Source: Bog-473 sp963751335 (GTDB lineage: Bacteria; Actinomycetota; Acidimicrobiia; Acidimicrobiales; RAAP-2). From it: a stretch of DNA of 64,000 nt. The notes beneath the pieces are model-generated. The model ran no database searches, was not told the origin of the DNA, and saw only the letters and a list, made by a program, of their open reading frames with translations. Each line of letters opens with the position of its first letter. The stretch's first letter is position 1. Both the position numbers and the translations under genes were made by a program. Where the stretch lies: positions 73,322 to 137,321 of the forward strand of contig CAVVUB010000005.1 in assembly GCA_963751335.1 (NCBI GenBank), in the 5' to 3' direction. This document shows, in pieces, positions 44,747 to 52,833 of this stretch.

Positions 44747-46249
44747 CCCGCGACCATGACCATCCCGGAACTCGGGACCGACCGCGGCGACCGCCGGCGC
44801 TGGATCGCCCTGGTCGTCGTCTGCCTGGCCATGTTCATGAACGCGCTCGACGGCTCCATCGTCAACGTGGCCCTGCCCGACATCCAGAAGAGCCTGGACT
44901 TCAGCCAGTCCGGCCTGACCTGGGTGGTCGACGCCTACCTCATCTCCTTCGGCAGCTTCCTCCTCATGGCCGGGCGCCTGGGCGACCTCGTCGGCCGCAA
45001 GAAGGTCTTCCTGTCCGGCGTGACCCTCTTCACCCTGGCCTCCATCGTCTGTGGCTCGGCCCAGGACCAGTCGATGCTCGTGGCCGCCCGCTTCGTCCAG
45101 GGCATCGGCGGCGCCTTCTCGTCCTCGGTCATCGTGGCCATCATCGTCACCGAGTTCCCCCAGCCCTTGGAGCGGGCCAAGGCCATGAGCGCCTACGTCT
45201 TCGTGGCCGTGGGCGGCGGCTCGATCGGGCTCCTCGCCGGCGGCGTCCTCACCCAGGCGCTGGACTGGCACTGGATCTTTTTCGTGAATGTGCCTATCGG
45301 CATCGCCACGCTGGCCGCCGGCTACTTCCTCCTGGTGGACAACGTCGGGTTGGGCATCAAGCAGGGCGTCGACTGGCTCGGGTCCGTCCTGGTCACCGTC
45401 TCGGTCATGGTGATCATCTACGCCATCGTCACCGCCGCCACCTACGGCTGGGTCTCGGCCCACACCCTGGGCATCCTCGGCCTCGGCCTGGCGCTGTTCG
45501 TCTCGTTCCTCGTCCTGGAGTCGAAGCTCGAGAATCCGATCATGCCGCTGCGCATTCTGAAGCTGCGTACCCTCACCGGCTCGGCCGTCATCCGCGGACT
45601 GCTCATCATCGGGATGTTCTCGACGTTCTTCATCGGCGCCCTCTACTTCGAGCACGTGCTGGGTTACAGCCCGATCAAGACCGGCCTGGCCTTCCTGCCC
45701 CAGGCCGTGATGATGGCCGGCCTGTCGACCGGCCTCACGGCCAAGCTGGTCGACCGGTTCGGCAGCAAGCCCGTGATGTACCCCGGCATGGTCCTGGCCG
45801 CGGTCGGGCTGCTGCTCTTCGCCTCCGCCGGCCCCCACGCCGAGTACTTCCCGAAGATCTTCATCGCCTTCGTCATGCTGGGCCTCGGGGCGGGCCTCAC
45901 CTTCATGCCGCTCCTCCAGATCGGCATGTCCGAAGTCCCCAACGAGGACGCCGGTCTCGGCTCGGGCGTGGTCAACGTCTCCCAGCAACTGGCCGGCGCC
46001 GTCGGCCTGGCCGCGCTGAGCACCATCGCCGCCAACAGCTCCAAGTCCCTGCTGGCCTCGGGCCACGACGTGATCTCCGCCCTCACCCACGGCTACCAGC
46101 TGGCCCTGCTCATCGCCGCCTGCTCGGTCATCGCCGGCCTCGTCGTCTCCCCGTTCCTCTTGCGCACCCACGAGTCGGCGGAGGAGCAGGCCACCCACAT
46201 CCGGGAGAACATGGCCACCCCCGAGGCCAAGGAGCACCTGATCATCTGA
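44738..46249 (+). CDS. MFS transporter, DHA2 (EmrB/QacA) type
   Basis: Drug:proton antiporter-like protein of 503 residues with about 14 helices. Seen: MFMNALDGSIVNVALPDIQK, SGLTWVVDAYLISFGSFLLM, AGRLGDLVGRKKVFLSGVTL (motif A), ARFVQGIGGAFSSSVIVAII (motif C-like) and QIGMSEVPNEDAGLGSGVVN with VSQQLAGAVGLAAL. ATG at 44738 or, equally possible, the ATG six codons later after the inverted repeat. Likely an efflux pump controlled by the divergent MarR protein. Confidence 0.88.
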   Translation: MTIPATMTIPELGTDRGDRRRWIALVVVCLAMFMNALDGSIVNVALPDIQKSLDFSQSGLTWVVDAYLISFGSFLLMAGRLGDLVGRKKVFLSGVTLFTLASIVCGSAQDQSMLVAARFVQGIGGAFSSSVIVAIIVTEFPQPLERAKAMSAYVFVAVGGGSIGLLAGGVLTQALDWHWIFFVNVPIGIATLAAGYFLLVDNVGLGIKQGVDWLGSVLVTVSVMVIIYAIVTAATYGWVSAHTLGILGLGLALFVSFLVLESKLENPIMPLRILKLRTLTGSAVIRGLLIIGMFSTFFIGALYFEHVLGYSPIKTGLAFLPQAVMMAGLSTGLTAKLVDRFGSKPVMYPGMVLAAVGLLLFASAGPHAEYFPKIFIAFVMLGLGAGLTFMPLLQIGMSEVPNEDAGLGSGVVNVSQQLAGAVGLAALSTIAANSSKSLLASGHDVISALTHGYQLALLIAACSVIAGLVVSPFLLRTHESAEEQATHIRENMATPEAKEHLII

Positions 46250-46615
46250 CGCCGCCGGCGGCACCCGACCGACCCGCAGCACCCGCCGTCTGCCCGCGCC
46301 TGCGCCGTGCCACGGCTCTGAGGGCGCACCGGGCGGGGTCTCCGCGGTCTCGAGGCGGCGAAGATCCCGATTGACCAGCTCTTTTCGGCCGCAGCCGGGC
46401 TCCGGATCGACCGCTCCGCCGCGCCGGGCCCGATCTGGCGGATCCCAGGGCCGAACGCAGCTCGGGATCCGCGTCAACCCAGGTCAATGACTGGAACCCG
46501 TACTCGGCAGGTCGAGTATTGCGGGGCCATGACGATACTGACACAAGCGTCAGGGAACTCCGATCTCATGCCACAATGAGGGCTTCCCCGCACCGACCGG
46601 TCTCCTGACCTCCCC
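46250..46615. other. Intergenic stretch of about 370 bases
   Basis: No gene seen. It holds the upstream region of the catabolic operon, with the CTGAC-N6-GTCAG site at 46538-46553. The start of the monooxygenase has no clear Shine-Dalgarno sequence. Confidence 0.5.
46538..46553. promoter_or_regulatory. Operator-like inverted repeat before BVMO operon
   Basis: CTGAC-ACAAGC-GTCAG followed by GGA. The same form (CTGAC-N6-GTCAGGGA) occurs at 55406-55424 in front of the second amidohydrolase. The inner part TGACAC..GCGTCA is the sort of short palindrome TetR-family regulators bind. Confidence 0.5.
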
Positions 46616-48442
46616 ATGACGCCGCCACCACTCGACACCGAGCACTACGACCCCGAAGCCGTCCGGGCCAAGTACCTGGCCGAGCGCGACAAGCGATTGG
46701 TCGCCGGCCGGGCGGACATCCGCGACCTGCGTCACGACGAGTACTTCGCCCGGTACCGCGCCGACCCCTTCACGCCGGCCACCGAGCGTGATCCCGTCGT
46801 CGACGAGGTCGACGTCGTCATCCTCGGCGCCGGCATCGCCGGTGTGACCACCGGCGCCCACTTGCGCCAGGCCGGCATCGAACGCATCCGCCTCGTCGAC
46901 CAGGCCGGTGGCATCGGCGGCACCTGGTACTGGAACCGCTATCCCGGCGTTATGTGCGACGTGGAGTCGTACATCTACATGCCGATGCTCGAAGAGATCG
47001 GGTACGTCCCGAGCCAGCGCTACGCCTTCGGCGAGGAGATCCGCCGGCACCTCCAGGCGGTGGCCGAGCACTTCGACCTGGTCGACGACGCGCTCTTTCA
47101 CACCGGGGTGACCCGCGCCGAATGGCGTGAGGAGGACTCGCGCTGGCTCATCCACACGGACCGGGGCGACGCCGTCTCGTGCCGCTGGTACGTGCTGGCC
47201 CCCGGCATCCTCAACCTCATGAAGCTTCCTGCCATCACCGGCATGGAGGACTTCGCCGGCCACTCCTTCCACACGGCGCGCTGGGACTACGCCTACACCG
47301 GCGGTGGCCCCCAGGCCCCGCTCGACAAGCTGAAGGACAAGACGGTGGCGCTGATCGGTACCGGTGCCTCGGGCATCCAGTGCCTGCCTCCGTTGGCCGA
47401 ATCGGCCCGGCAGGTCTACGTGTTCCAGCGCACCCCCTCGGCCATCGGCGAGCGCGGCAACCGCCCGACCCTCGACGACTTCGCGGCCACGCTCGAGCCG
47501 GGGTGGCAGAAGGCCCGCAACGACAATTTCCAGGCCATCATGCTCGGGCGCCCTGCCGAGGTCGATCAGATCGACGACGGCTGGACGCATCACTATGCGG
47601 TGGTGAACAACCCGCCGCGGCGCAAGGGCATGAGCCTGGCCGAGTACATCGAGAACGCCGAGGCCCTCGACTACGAAATCATGGACGAGCACCGGCGCCG
47701 TGTCGAAGCGCTCGTCGAGGACCCCGCTACCGCCGAGATCCTCAAGCCCTACTACCGCTACATCTGCAAGCGGCCCTGCTTCCACGACGAGTACCTCTCG
47801 GCCTACAACAGCCCCAACGTCACCCTCATCGACTGCCCGGCCGGCATGGAGCGCATCACCGCGGCCGGCCCCCTCGTGAACGGGCAGGAGTACGAGGTCG
47901 ACTGCATCGTCTACGGCACCGGCTTCGAGCCCGAGCGCACGCCCCTCTCCCGCCGGGCCGGCCACGACATCGTCGGGCGCGGCGGCGTGACCCTGGCCGA
48001 GAAGTGGGCCGACGGGGCGGCCAGCCTCTACGGCATCATGAGCCGCGGCTTCCCCAACCTCTTCCTCATGCCGGCGCCCACCCAGCAGGCCGTGGTGACG
48101 GTGAACTACACCCAGCTGGCCGTGGCCGGCGCCGAGTTCGTCACCGGCGCCATCTCGCTGCTCCGCAAGCAGGGCGTCGAGGCCTTCGACGTGAGCGCCC
48201 AGGCCGAGGAGGCCTGGACGCAGAAGATCGTCGACTCCTACGTGGCCGGGACGACCGTCATGGCCGCCTGCACCCCGTCGCGCATCAACAACGAAGGGCA
48301 CCCCGAGACGATCAACCCGCGCGACGGCAACTACGGCGGCGGGTTCGGCGACTGGTTCGGCTACCGCGACCTGCTCGAGCGCTGGGTGGCCGACGGCCGC
48401 TTCGAGGGCCTGGAGCTCGAAGTCCCCTCGAGCGCACCGTGA
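46616..48442 (+). CDS. Baeyer-Villiger-type flavin monooxygenase
   Basis: FAD/NADPH monooxygenase of 608 residues that inserts oxygen next to a ketone to give an ester or lactone. First nucleotide loop VILGAGIAGVTTGAHL (GAGIAG at 71-76), then GGIGGTWYWNRYPGVMCDVE, the type I BVMO fingerprint FAGHSFHTARWD (family form FxGxxxHxxxW[P/D]), the second loop VALIGTGASGIQCLPPL, and VYGTGFEPE. The length and GTWYWNRYPG text are those of cyclohexanone/phenylacetone-type enzymes. It starts the forward operon; its stop overlaps the GTG of the SDR. Confidence 0.88.
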   Translation: MTPPPLDTEHYDPEAVRAKYLAERDKRLVAGRADIRDLRHDEYFARYRADPFTPATERDPVVDEVDVVILGAGIAGVTTGAHLRQAGIERIRLVDQAGGIGGTWYWNRYPGVMCDVESYIYMPMLEEIGYVPSQRYAFGEEIRRHLQAVAEHFDLVDDALFHTGVTRAEWREEDSRWLIHTDRGDAVSCRWYVLAPGILNLMKLPAITGMEDFAGHSFHTARWDYAYTGGGPQAPLDKLKDKTVALIGTGASGIQCLPPLAESARQVYVFQRTPSAIGERGNRPTLDDFAATLEPGWQKARNDNFQAIMLGRPAEVDQIDDGWTHHYAVVNNPPRRKGMSLAEYIENAEALDYEIMDEHRRRVEALVEDPATAEILKPYYRYICKRPCFHDEYLSAYNSPNVTLIDCPAGMERITAAGPLVNGQEYEVDCIVYGTGFEPERTPLSRRAGHDIVGRGGVTLAEKWADGAASLYGIMSRGFPNLFLMPAPTQQAVVTVNYTQLAVAGAEFVTGAISLLRKQGVEAFDVSAQAEEAWTQKIVDSYVAGTTVMAACTPSRINNEGHPETINPRDGNYGGGFGDWFGYRDLLERWVADGRFEGLELEVPSSAP

Positions 48443-50103
48443 GCACCCGCCAGCGCGTGGCCGTCGTCACCGGCGGCGGGGGCGGCATCGGCGGCGCCAT
48501 CGCCGAGGACCTCGGGCGCAGCGGCTGGTTCGTCGTCACCGTCGACCCGCTGGTGACCCTCGACGGCACCGAGCAGCTGGCCCAGACCGAGGAGACCACG
48601 GCCGGGCGCATCGTCGCCGCCGGCGGCACGGCCCGGGCCTCGTCCGCCTCGGTCACCGACGGCGAGGCCCTGCGCACCCTCTTCCAGGAGCTGGCCGCCG
48701 AGCGCGGCGGCCTCGACGCCGTGGTCAACGTGGCCGGGATCACCCGGCAGAGCTACTACGCCCGCGGCACCGAGGAGGACTGGCTGGCCCTGCTCGACGT
48801 GCACCTCGGCGGCTACCTCAACGTGCTCGAGGCGGCGCTGCCCCTCATGGCCGCCGCCGGGCACGGGCGCATCCTGGGCATCACGTCCGGCTCGGGCTGG
48901 CGGGCCGCCGACGCCGGCGGCTACAGCGCGGCCAAGCGCGTCGTGGCCTCCCTGACCTGGCAGCTGGGCCGGCTGGCGCCCCCCGGCGTGACCGTCAACG
49001 CCCTCTCTCCCATCGCCAACACCCGCATGGTGCAGGCCGCCCTCGAGCGGGCCCAAAAGGAAGGCCGCACCGGTGGCGGCGGCGGGCTCACCCTCAACTC
49101 CGATGCCCGGGCCCGAGGACATCGGTCCGTTCGGCGCCCACGTCGTCGGGGACGGCTTCGGCTGGTGCAGCGGCCAGGTGCTCTTCGCCGGCGGCCCCGA
49201 GGTGGCCGTGGTCGACCAGCCCCGCCTCATCGAGGTCGTGCGCACCGCCGGCGCCGCCTCCCTGGCCGGCGTGCTCGATACGGTCGTCCCCCGCGCCTTC
49301 GTCGCCGCCGAGACCAAACAGGCCAGCGACGGCGGCAGCAATCCGCGCTTCGCCGGGATCTTCGAGACGGCAACCGCAGACCAGCCGGCCGCCGCGCCCG
49401 TGCGGTCCTGCGCCATCGTCAGCGACCGTCCCAGACTGGCCGGCGTGCTCGTCGGCGCGCTCGATGCCCGCGGCATCGCCTGTCGCCGCGCCGAGCTGGC
49501 GCACGGCTTCGACGGCACGGCCCAGAGCCTGGGGGCCGCCGTCGAGCAGCGCCGGACCGCTCGACGCCGTCGTCGTCGCCCTCGAGGGCCACCCGCTCAC
49601 CTCGAGCGCGCTCGAGGGCTGGGAGCACCTGCTGGCCGACCACCGGGGCCTGCTCGAGGCCCTGCACGACGACGCCTCGTGGTCGCGCGCCGTGGCCGAC
49701 TACGCCGGCGCGGCCGAGCGACCCGTCCGCCTCATGGTCCTGACCGACGCCACCACCCCGGCCGGGCGCAGCCGGGCCCAGGCCTCGGCCCAGCTGGCCC
49801 GCGTGGCCGCCGCCGGGACGAAGAACCGGGTCACCGCCCTCACCGCCGGCCTCGAGGCCTCCGGGCCGTCCGCCGATCAGACCGCCGGCGAGCTGGTGGC
49901 CCATCTCCTGGCCCATCCCGACAGCGCAGCGCTGGCCGGCGCGGAGCTGGTGGTGAGCGACCAGTGGCTCGGACTGCGCAGCCACCCGCGGCCGATCGGC
50001 GCCGTGACCTACGGCGGTCCCGCCATTCCCGACTGGCTCGACGAAAGCCTGAGCGAGATCGTGGGCGCCACCGTCCCGCTCGCCTCGATGGAGATGCCGA
50101 TGA
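48439..50103 (+). CDS. SDR oxidoreductase with a second Rossmann-like half, frameshifted
   Basis: About 555 residues. The N-terminal half is an ordinary SDR: VAVVTGGGGGIGGAIAEDLG, VVNVAGITRQSYYARGTEED, ITSGSGWRAADAGGYSAAKR (catalytic Ser and YxxxK). The C-terminal half (CAIVSDRPRLAGVLVGALDA, PLDAVVVALEGHPLTSSALE, RPVRLMVLTDATTPAGRSRA, AELVVSDQWLGLRSHPRP) looks like a second, decayed Rossmann domain without catalytic residues. Extra bases near 49102 and 49552 break it. After the second break the frame runs without a stop into the next gene; the TGA at 50101-50103 in the neighbouring frame would be a normal ATGA overlap, so either one more indel or a true fusion exists. Confidence 0.7.
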
Positions 50104-50971
50104 GCGACCGGCCCACCCGCGTCGTCGACGCCCACGTCCACCTGTGGGACCCCGCCAACAAGACCTGGTACCCCTACCTCTCCATGACCCCGTCCCACGG
50201 GGGCACCGGCGACGCGGCGCGGATGAACCGGCGCTTCGACGTGGAGACCTACCGCACCGAGTCGGCGGGGTGGAACGTCGAGAAGTTCGTCAACGTGGCC
50301 GCCGCCACCGGGCCCAACTCGGTCGAGGAGACCATCGAGCTCGACCGGACGGCCGAGGCCAACGGCGGCCCCGACGCCATCGTCGGCGGTTTGCCGCCGA
50401 CCGACACGCGTGGCCGACGCCGTCGCCCTGCTCGACCGCCAGATGACGGCACCGCGCTTCCGCGGCGTGCGCCCCATGGGCCCCTTGAGCCATCCCGTCC
50501 CCGACCCGGCCGTGCTCGGCGCGCTGGCAGGAGCGCAACCTCGTCTTCGAGCTCATGGCCCACCCCGATCTGCTGGCCACGGCCGCCGCCGAGCTGGCCG
50601 GCTTCGACGACCTGACCATCGTGGTGGAGCACACCGGTTGGCCCCGCTCGGACTCCGACGAGGAGTTCACCCTCTGGCGGAACGGCATCGACGCCCTGGC
50701 CGGCCTCGGCGACCACGTCGTCTGCAAGCTCTCCGGCCTGGCCATGCCCCTGGGCTCCATGCGGGCCGACGCCGTCGCCCCCTGGATCGAGCACGCCCTC
50801 GAGGTGTTCGGCCCCGGTCGCTGCATGTTCGCCAGCAATTTCCCCGTCGATGCCATGGCCGGCACCTTCGACGAGCTCTACACGGGGTTCGCCGCGGTGA
50901 CGTCGGGACTCGACGACGCCTCGCGTGACCTGGTGTTCGCGGGCACGGCCGAACGCATCTATCGCCTCTGA
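50100..50971 (+). CDS. Amidohydrolase (COG3618-type metal-dependent hydrolase), frameshifted
   Basis: TIM-barrel hydrolase of about 290 residues. RVVDAHVHLWDPANKTWYPY carries the HxH metal motif and the WDP text of the amidohydrolase_2/COG3618 group (lactone- or dihydrocoumarin-type hydrolases). Further conserved parts: RFRGVRPMGPLSHP, LVFELMAHPDLLATAAAELA, IVVEHTGWPRSDSDEEF, CKLSGLAMP and MFASNFPVDAMAGTFDELY. Extra bases near 50409 and 50523 break the frame. Following a Baeyer-Villiger enzyme, a role in opening the lactone or ester product is attractive but is inference. Confidence 0.75.
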
Positions 50972-50990
50972 GGCGAACCCTGCCCTTTCG

Positions 50991-51058
50991 TTGACACAGA
51001 ACAGTCATTGACCCAGAACAGTCATTGACCCAGAATAGTCATTGACCCAGAACAGCCC
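50991..51058. repeat. Four 17-bp repeats, operator-like array
   Basis: Units TTGACACAGAACAGTCA, TTGACCCAGAACAGTCA, TTGACCCAGAATAGTCA and TTGACCCAGAACAGCCC start at 50991, 51008, 51025 and 51042. Each of the first three contains TGAC-N8-GTCA, and each junction gives GTCA-T-TGAC (51004, 51021, 51038). TTGAC also matches a -35 core. The array ends one base before the ATG of the acyl-CoA dehydrogenase. Confidence 0.88.
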
Positions 51059-51059
51059 G

Positions 51060-52208
51060 ATGGAGAATTCGAGCGTGAGCACGACGTCGACCGAACCTGA
51101 CGTGGACCAGTTCCGCAAGGAGCTGCGGACCTTCCTCGAGGACAACCTCACCCCCGAGGTCGTCGCGGCGGGTCATCACTCGGTGGAAGGCAACCTCGAC
51201 GTGCTGCGCGCCTGGAACCGCACGCTGGCCGACGCCGGCTGGGCCGCCCCGTCTTGGCCGGTCGAGCACGGCGGGCGCGGGGCCGGCGTGCCCGAGCAGC
51301 TGGCCTTCATGGAGGAGACCAGCCGCCTGCGCGCGCCCGGCCCGGTGAACGTGATCGGCGTCTCCAACATCGCCCCGGCCATCATGGCGGTCGGCACCCC
51401 CGAGCAGCAGGAGCGCTTCCTCCAGCCGATGCTGCGGGGCGACGAGATCTGGTCGCAGGGGATGTCCGAGCCCGACGCGGGGTCGGACCTCGCCTCGCTG
51501 CGCACCGCCGCGGTCGAGGACGGCGACGACTTCGTGGTCAACGGGCAGAAGACATGGAACTCCCTCGGCCACGTGGCGGACTGGTGCCAGCTCTACGTGC
51601 GCACGGACCCCGATGCCAAGAAGCACGCGGGGATCACCTGCTTCCTGGTCGACCTGCGCACGCCGGGCATCGAGGCGCGGCCGCTCACCACCATCACCGG
51701 CGAGCACACCTTCGCCGAGCTCTTCTTCACCGACGCCCGCATCCCCCGCTCCGCCATGCTGGGCCCGCTGCACCAGGGCTGGTCGGTGGCCATGACGACG
51801 CTGAGCTTCGAGCGGGCCGGCGTGGCCCGGCTCCATCTCTCTCTGGCCAACCGCCTCGACGAGCTCCTGGCCGACCCCCGGGCGCAGGCGGGCCTCCGCG
51901 ACCCGGTCCTGCGCCAACGATTGGCCGGCGTCTTCGCCCGCATCCGCTGCATGCGCTACCTCACGGAGCGCTCGTTCGCCGACCCCACGGCCGCCAGTGC
52001 GGCCGGCAGCCTGGCCAAGCTGTCCTGGGCCGGCTGCGACCAGGAGCTGGCCGATCTGGCGGTGGACCTGATCGGGCTCGATGCGCTGCTCGCCCGCGAC
52101 CGCTGGGCGCTGAACCTGCTCGGCGTCCGCCAGGCCTCCATCGCCGGCGGCACCACCGAGATCAACAAGACCGTGGTCGGCGAGCGCGTCCTCGGGTTGC
52201 CCCGGTGA
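51060..52208 (+). CDS. Acyl-CoA dehydrogenase
   Basis: FAD enzyme of 382 residues. Seen: AGWAAPSWPVEHGGRGAGVP, QGMSEPDAGSDLASLRTAAV (flavin loop), DFVVNGQKTWNSLGHVADWC, GEHTFAELFFTDARIPR and the C-terminal QASIAGGTTEINKTVVGERV. The ATG at 51060 is used since the earlier TTG lies inside the 17-bp repeat; GTG at 51075 is another option. IAGGT replaces the YEGT catalytic Glu of short/medium-chain types. Enzymes of this kind handle branched or ring-derived acyl-CoAs in steroid and terpenoid catabolism; here it would desaturate the CoA ester made downstream of ring opening. Confidence 0.88.
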   Translation: MENSSVSTTSTEPDVDQFRKELRTFLEDNLTPEVVAAGHHSVEGNLDVLRAWNRTLADAGWAAPSWPVEHGGRGAGVPEQLAFMEETSRLRAPGPVNVIGVSNIAPAIMAVGTPEQQERFLQPMLRGDEIWSQGMSEPDAGSDLASLRTAAVEDGDDFVVNGQKTWNSLGHVADWCQLYVRTDPDAKKHAGITCFLVDLRTPGIEARPLTTITGEHTFAELFFTDARIPRSAMLGPLHQGWSVAMTTLSFERAGVARLHLSLANRLDELLADPRAQAGLRDPVLRQRLAGVFARIRCMRYLTERSFADPTAASAAGSLAKLSWAGCDQELADLAVDLIGLDALLARDRWALNLLGVRQASIAGGTTEINKTVVGERVLGLPR

Positions 52209-52351
52209 GCCGCACCGCATCGTCGGGTCGTGCCCATTCGACCGCGCCGGTCTCTATGACAGACTCCCGGCGCACGCAGGCCGCAGCACGGCCGTCACCC
52301 ACATTTCAGTCGTCCTGACCGGCACCACAGACGTACGAGAGCGAGGAGCAC

Positions 52352-52833
52352 ATGGCGCGAGTTCCCATCGAGGAGGGGTTCTTCCGGATCCCCGAGGACC
52401 CGGCCGAGCCGCCCCGCCTGCTCGGGAGCCGCTGTCCCGCCTGCGGCGAGGTCTTCTTTCCCCAACGTCTCGTCTGCGCCAAGTGCCTGCACGAGGGCAC
52501 CGAGGACATGGAGCTGTCGACCCAGGGCGTGATCCACACCTGGACCTACTGTCACGTGCCGCTCTTCGGCAAGAAGGACGCCGACGTGGCCGGCTACGGC
52601 GTGGCCCAGGTCGACCTGCCCGAAGGTCCACGGGTCCAGTCGATCCTCTCGGGCGAGCGGGACGACTTCGCCATCGGCCTGCCGGTGCAGATCGACCTCG
52701 AGACGCTGCGCCAGAACTCCGACGGCGACGACGTCGTCATCTACCGCTTCCGCCCCGTCGACGCGGCACCGAGCGGAACCGTGCCAACGAACTGTGCCGA
52801 GGGAGCGTGCCGAGCGGAACAGTGCAGTCGTGA
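52352..52833 (+). CDS. DUF35 (zinc-ribbon OB-fold) acyl-CoA-associated protein
   Basis: Protein of about 150-160 residues. Rubredoxin-like zinc ribbon SRCPACGEVFFPQRLVCAKC (four Cys), then an OB-fold with GVIHTWTYCHVPLFGKKDAD and GYGVAQVDLPEGPRVQSILS. DUF35 proteins stabilise or complete thiolase-like partners, for example ChsH2 with the aldolase Ltp2 in steroid side-chain degradation. In the given frame no stop occurs until 53218, inside the next gene; the TGA at 52831-52833, in another frame and overlapping the next GTG, is the likely true end. The intervening 60 bases are a degenerate repeat where an indel is easily hidden. Confidence 0.75.
52772..52829 (+). repeat. Degenerate short tandem repeat at the DUF35 gene end
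   Basis: Blocks CCGAGCGGAACCGTG, CCAACGAACTGTG, CCGAGGGAGCGTG and CCGAGCGGAACAGTG follow one another, 13 or 15 bases each. It spans the predicted C-terminus of the DUF35 protein and ends just before the GTG of the thiolase-like gene. Confidence 0.6.

Noticed and set aside
47179..49743. Open frame of 854 codons covering the end of the BVMO and the SDR
   Set aside because: Only the stretch from 48439 is real (SDR); the part before it is a shadow of the monooxygenase, so it is not a fusion.
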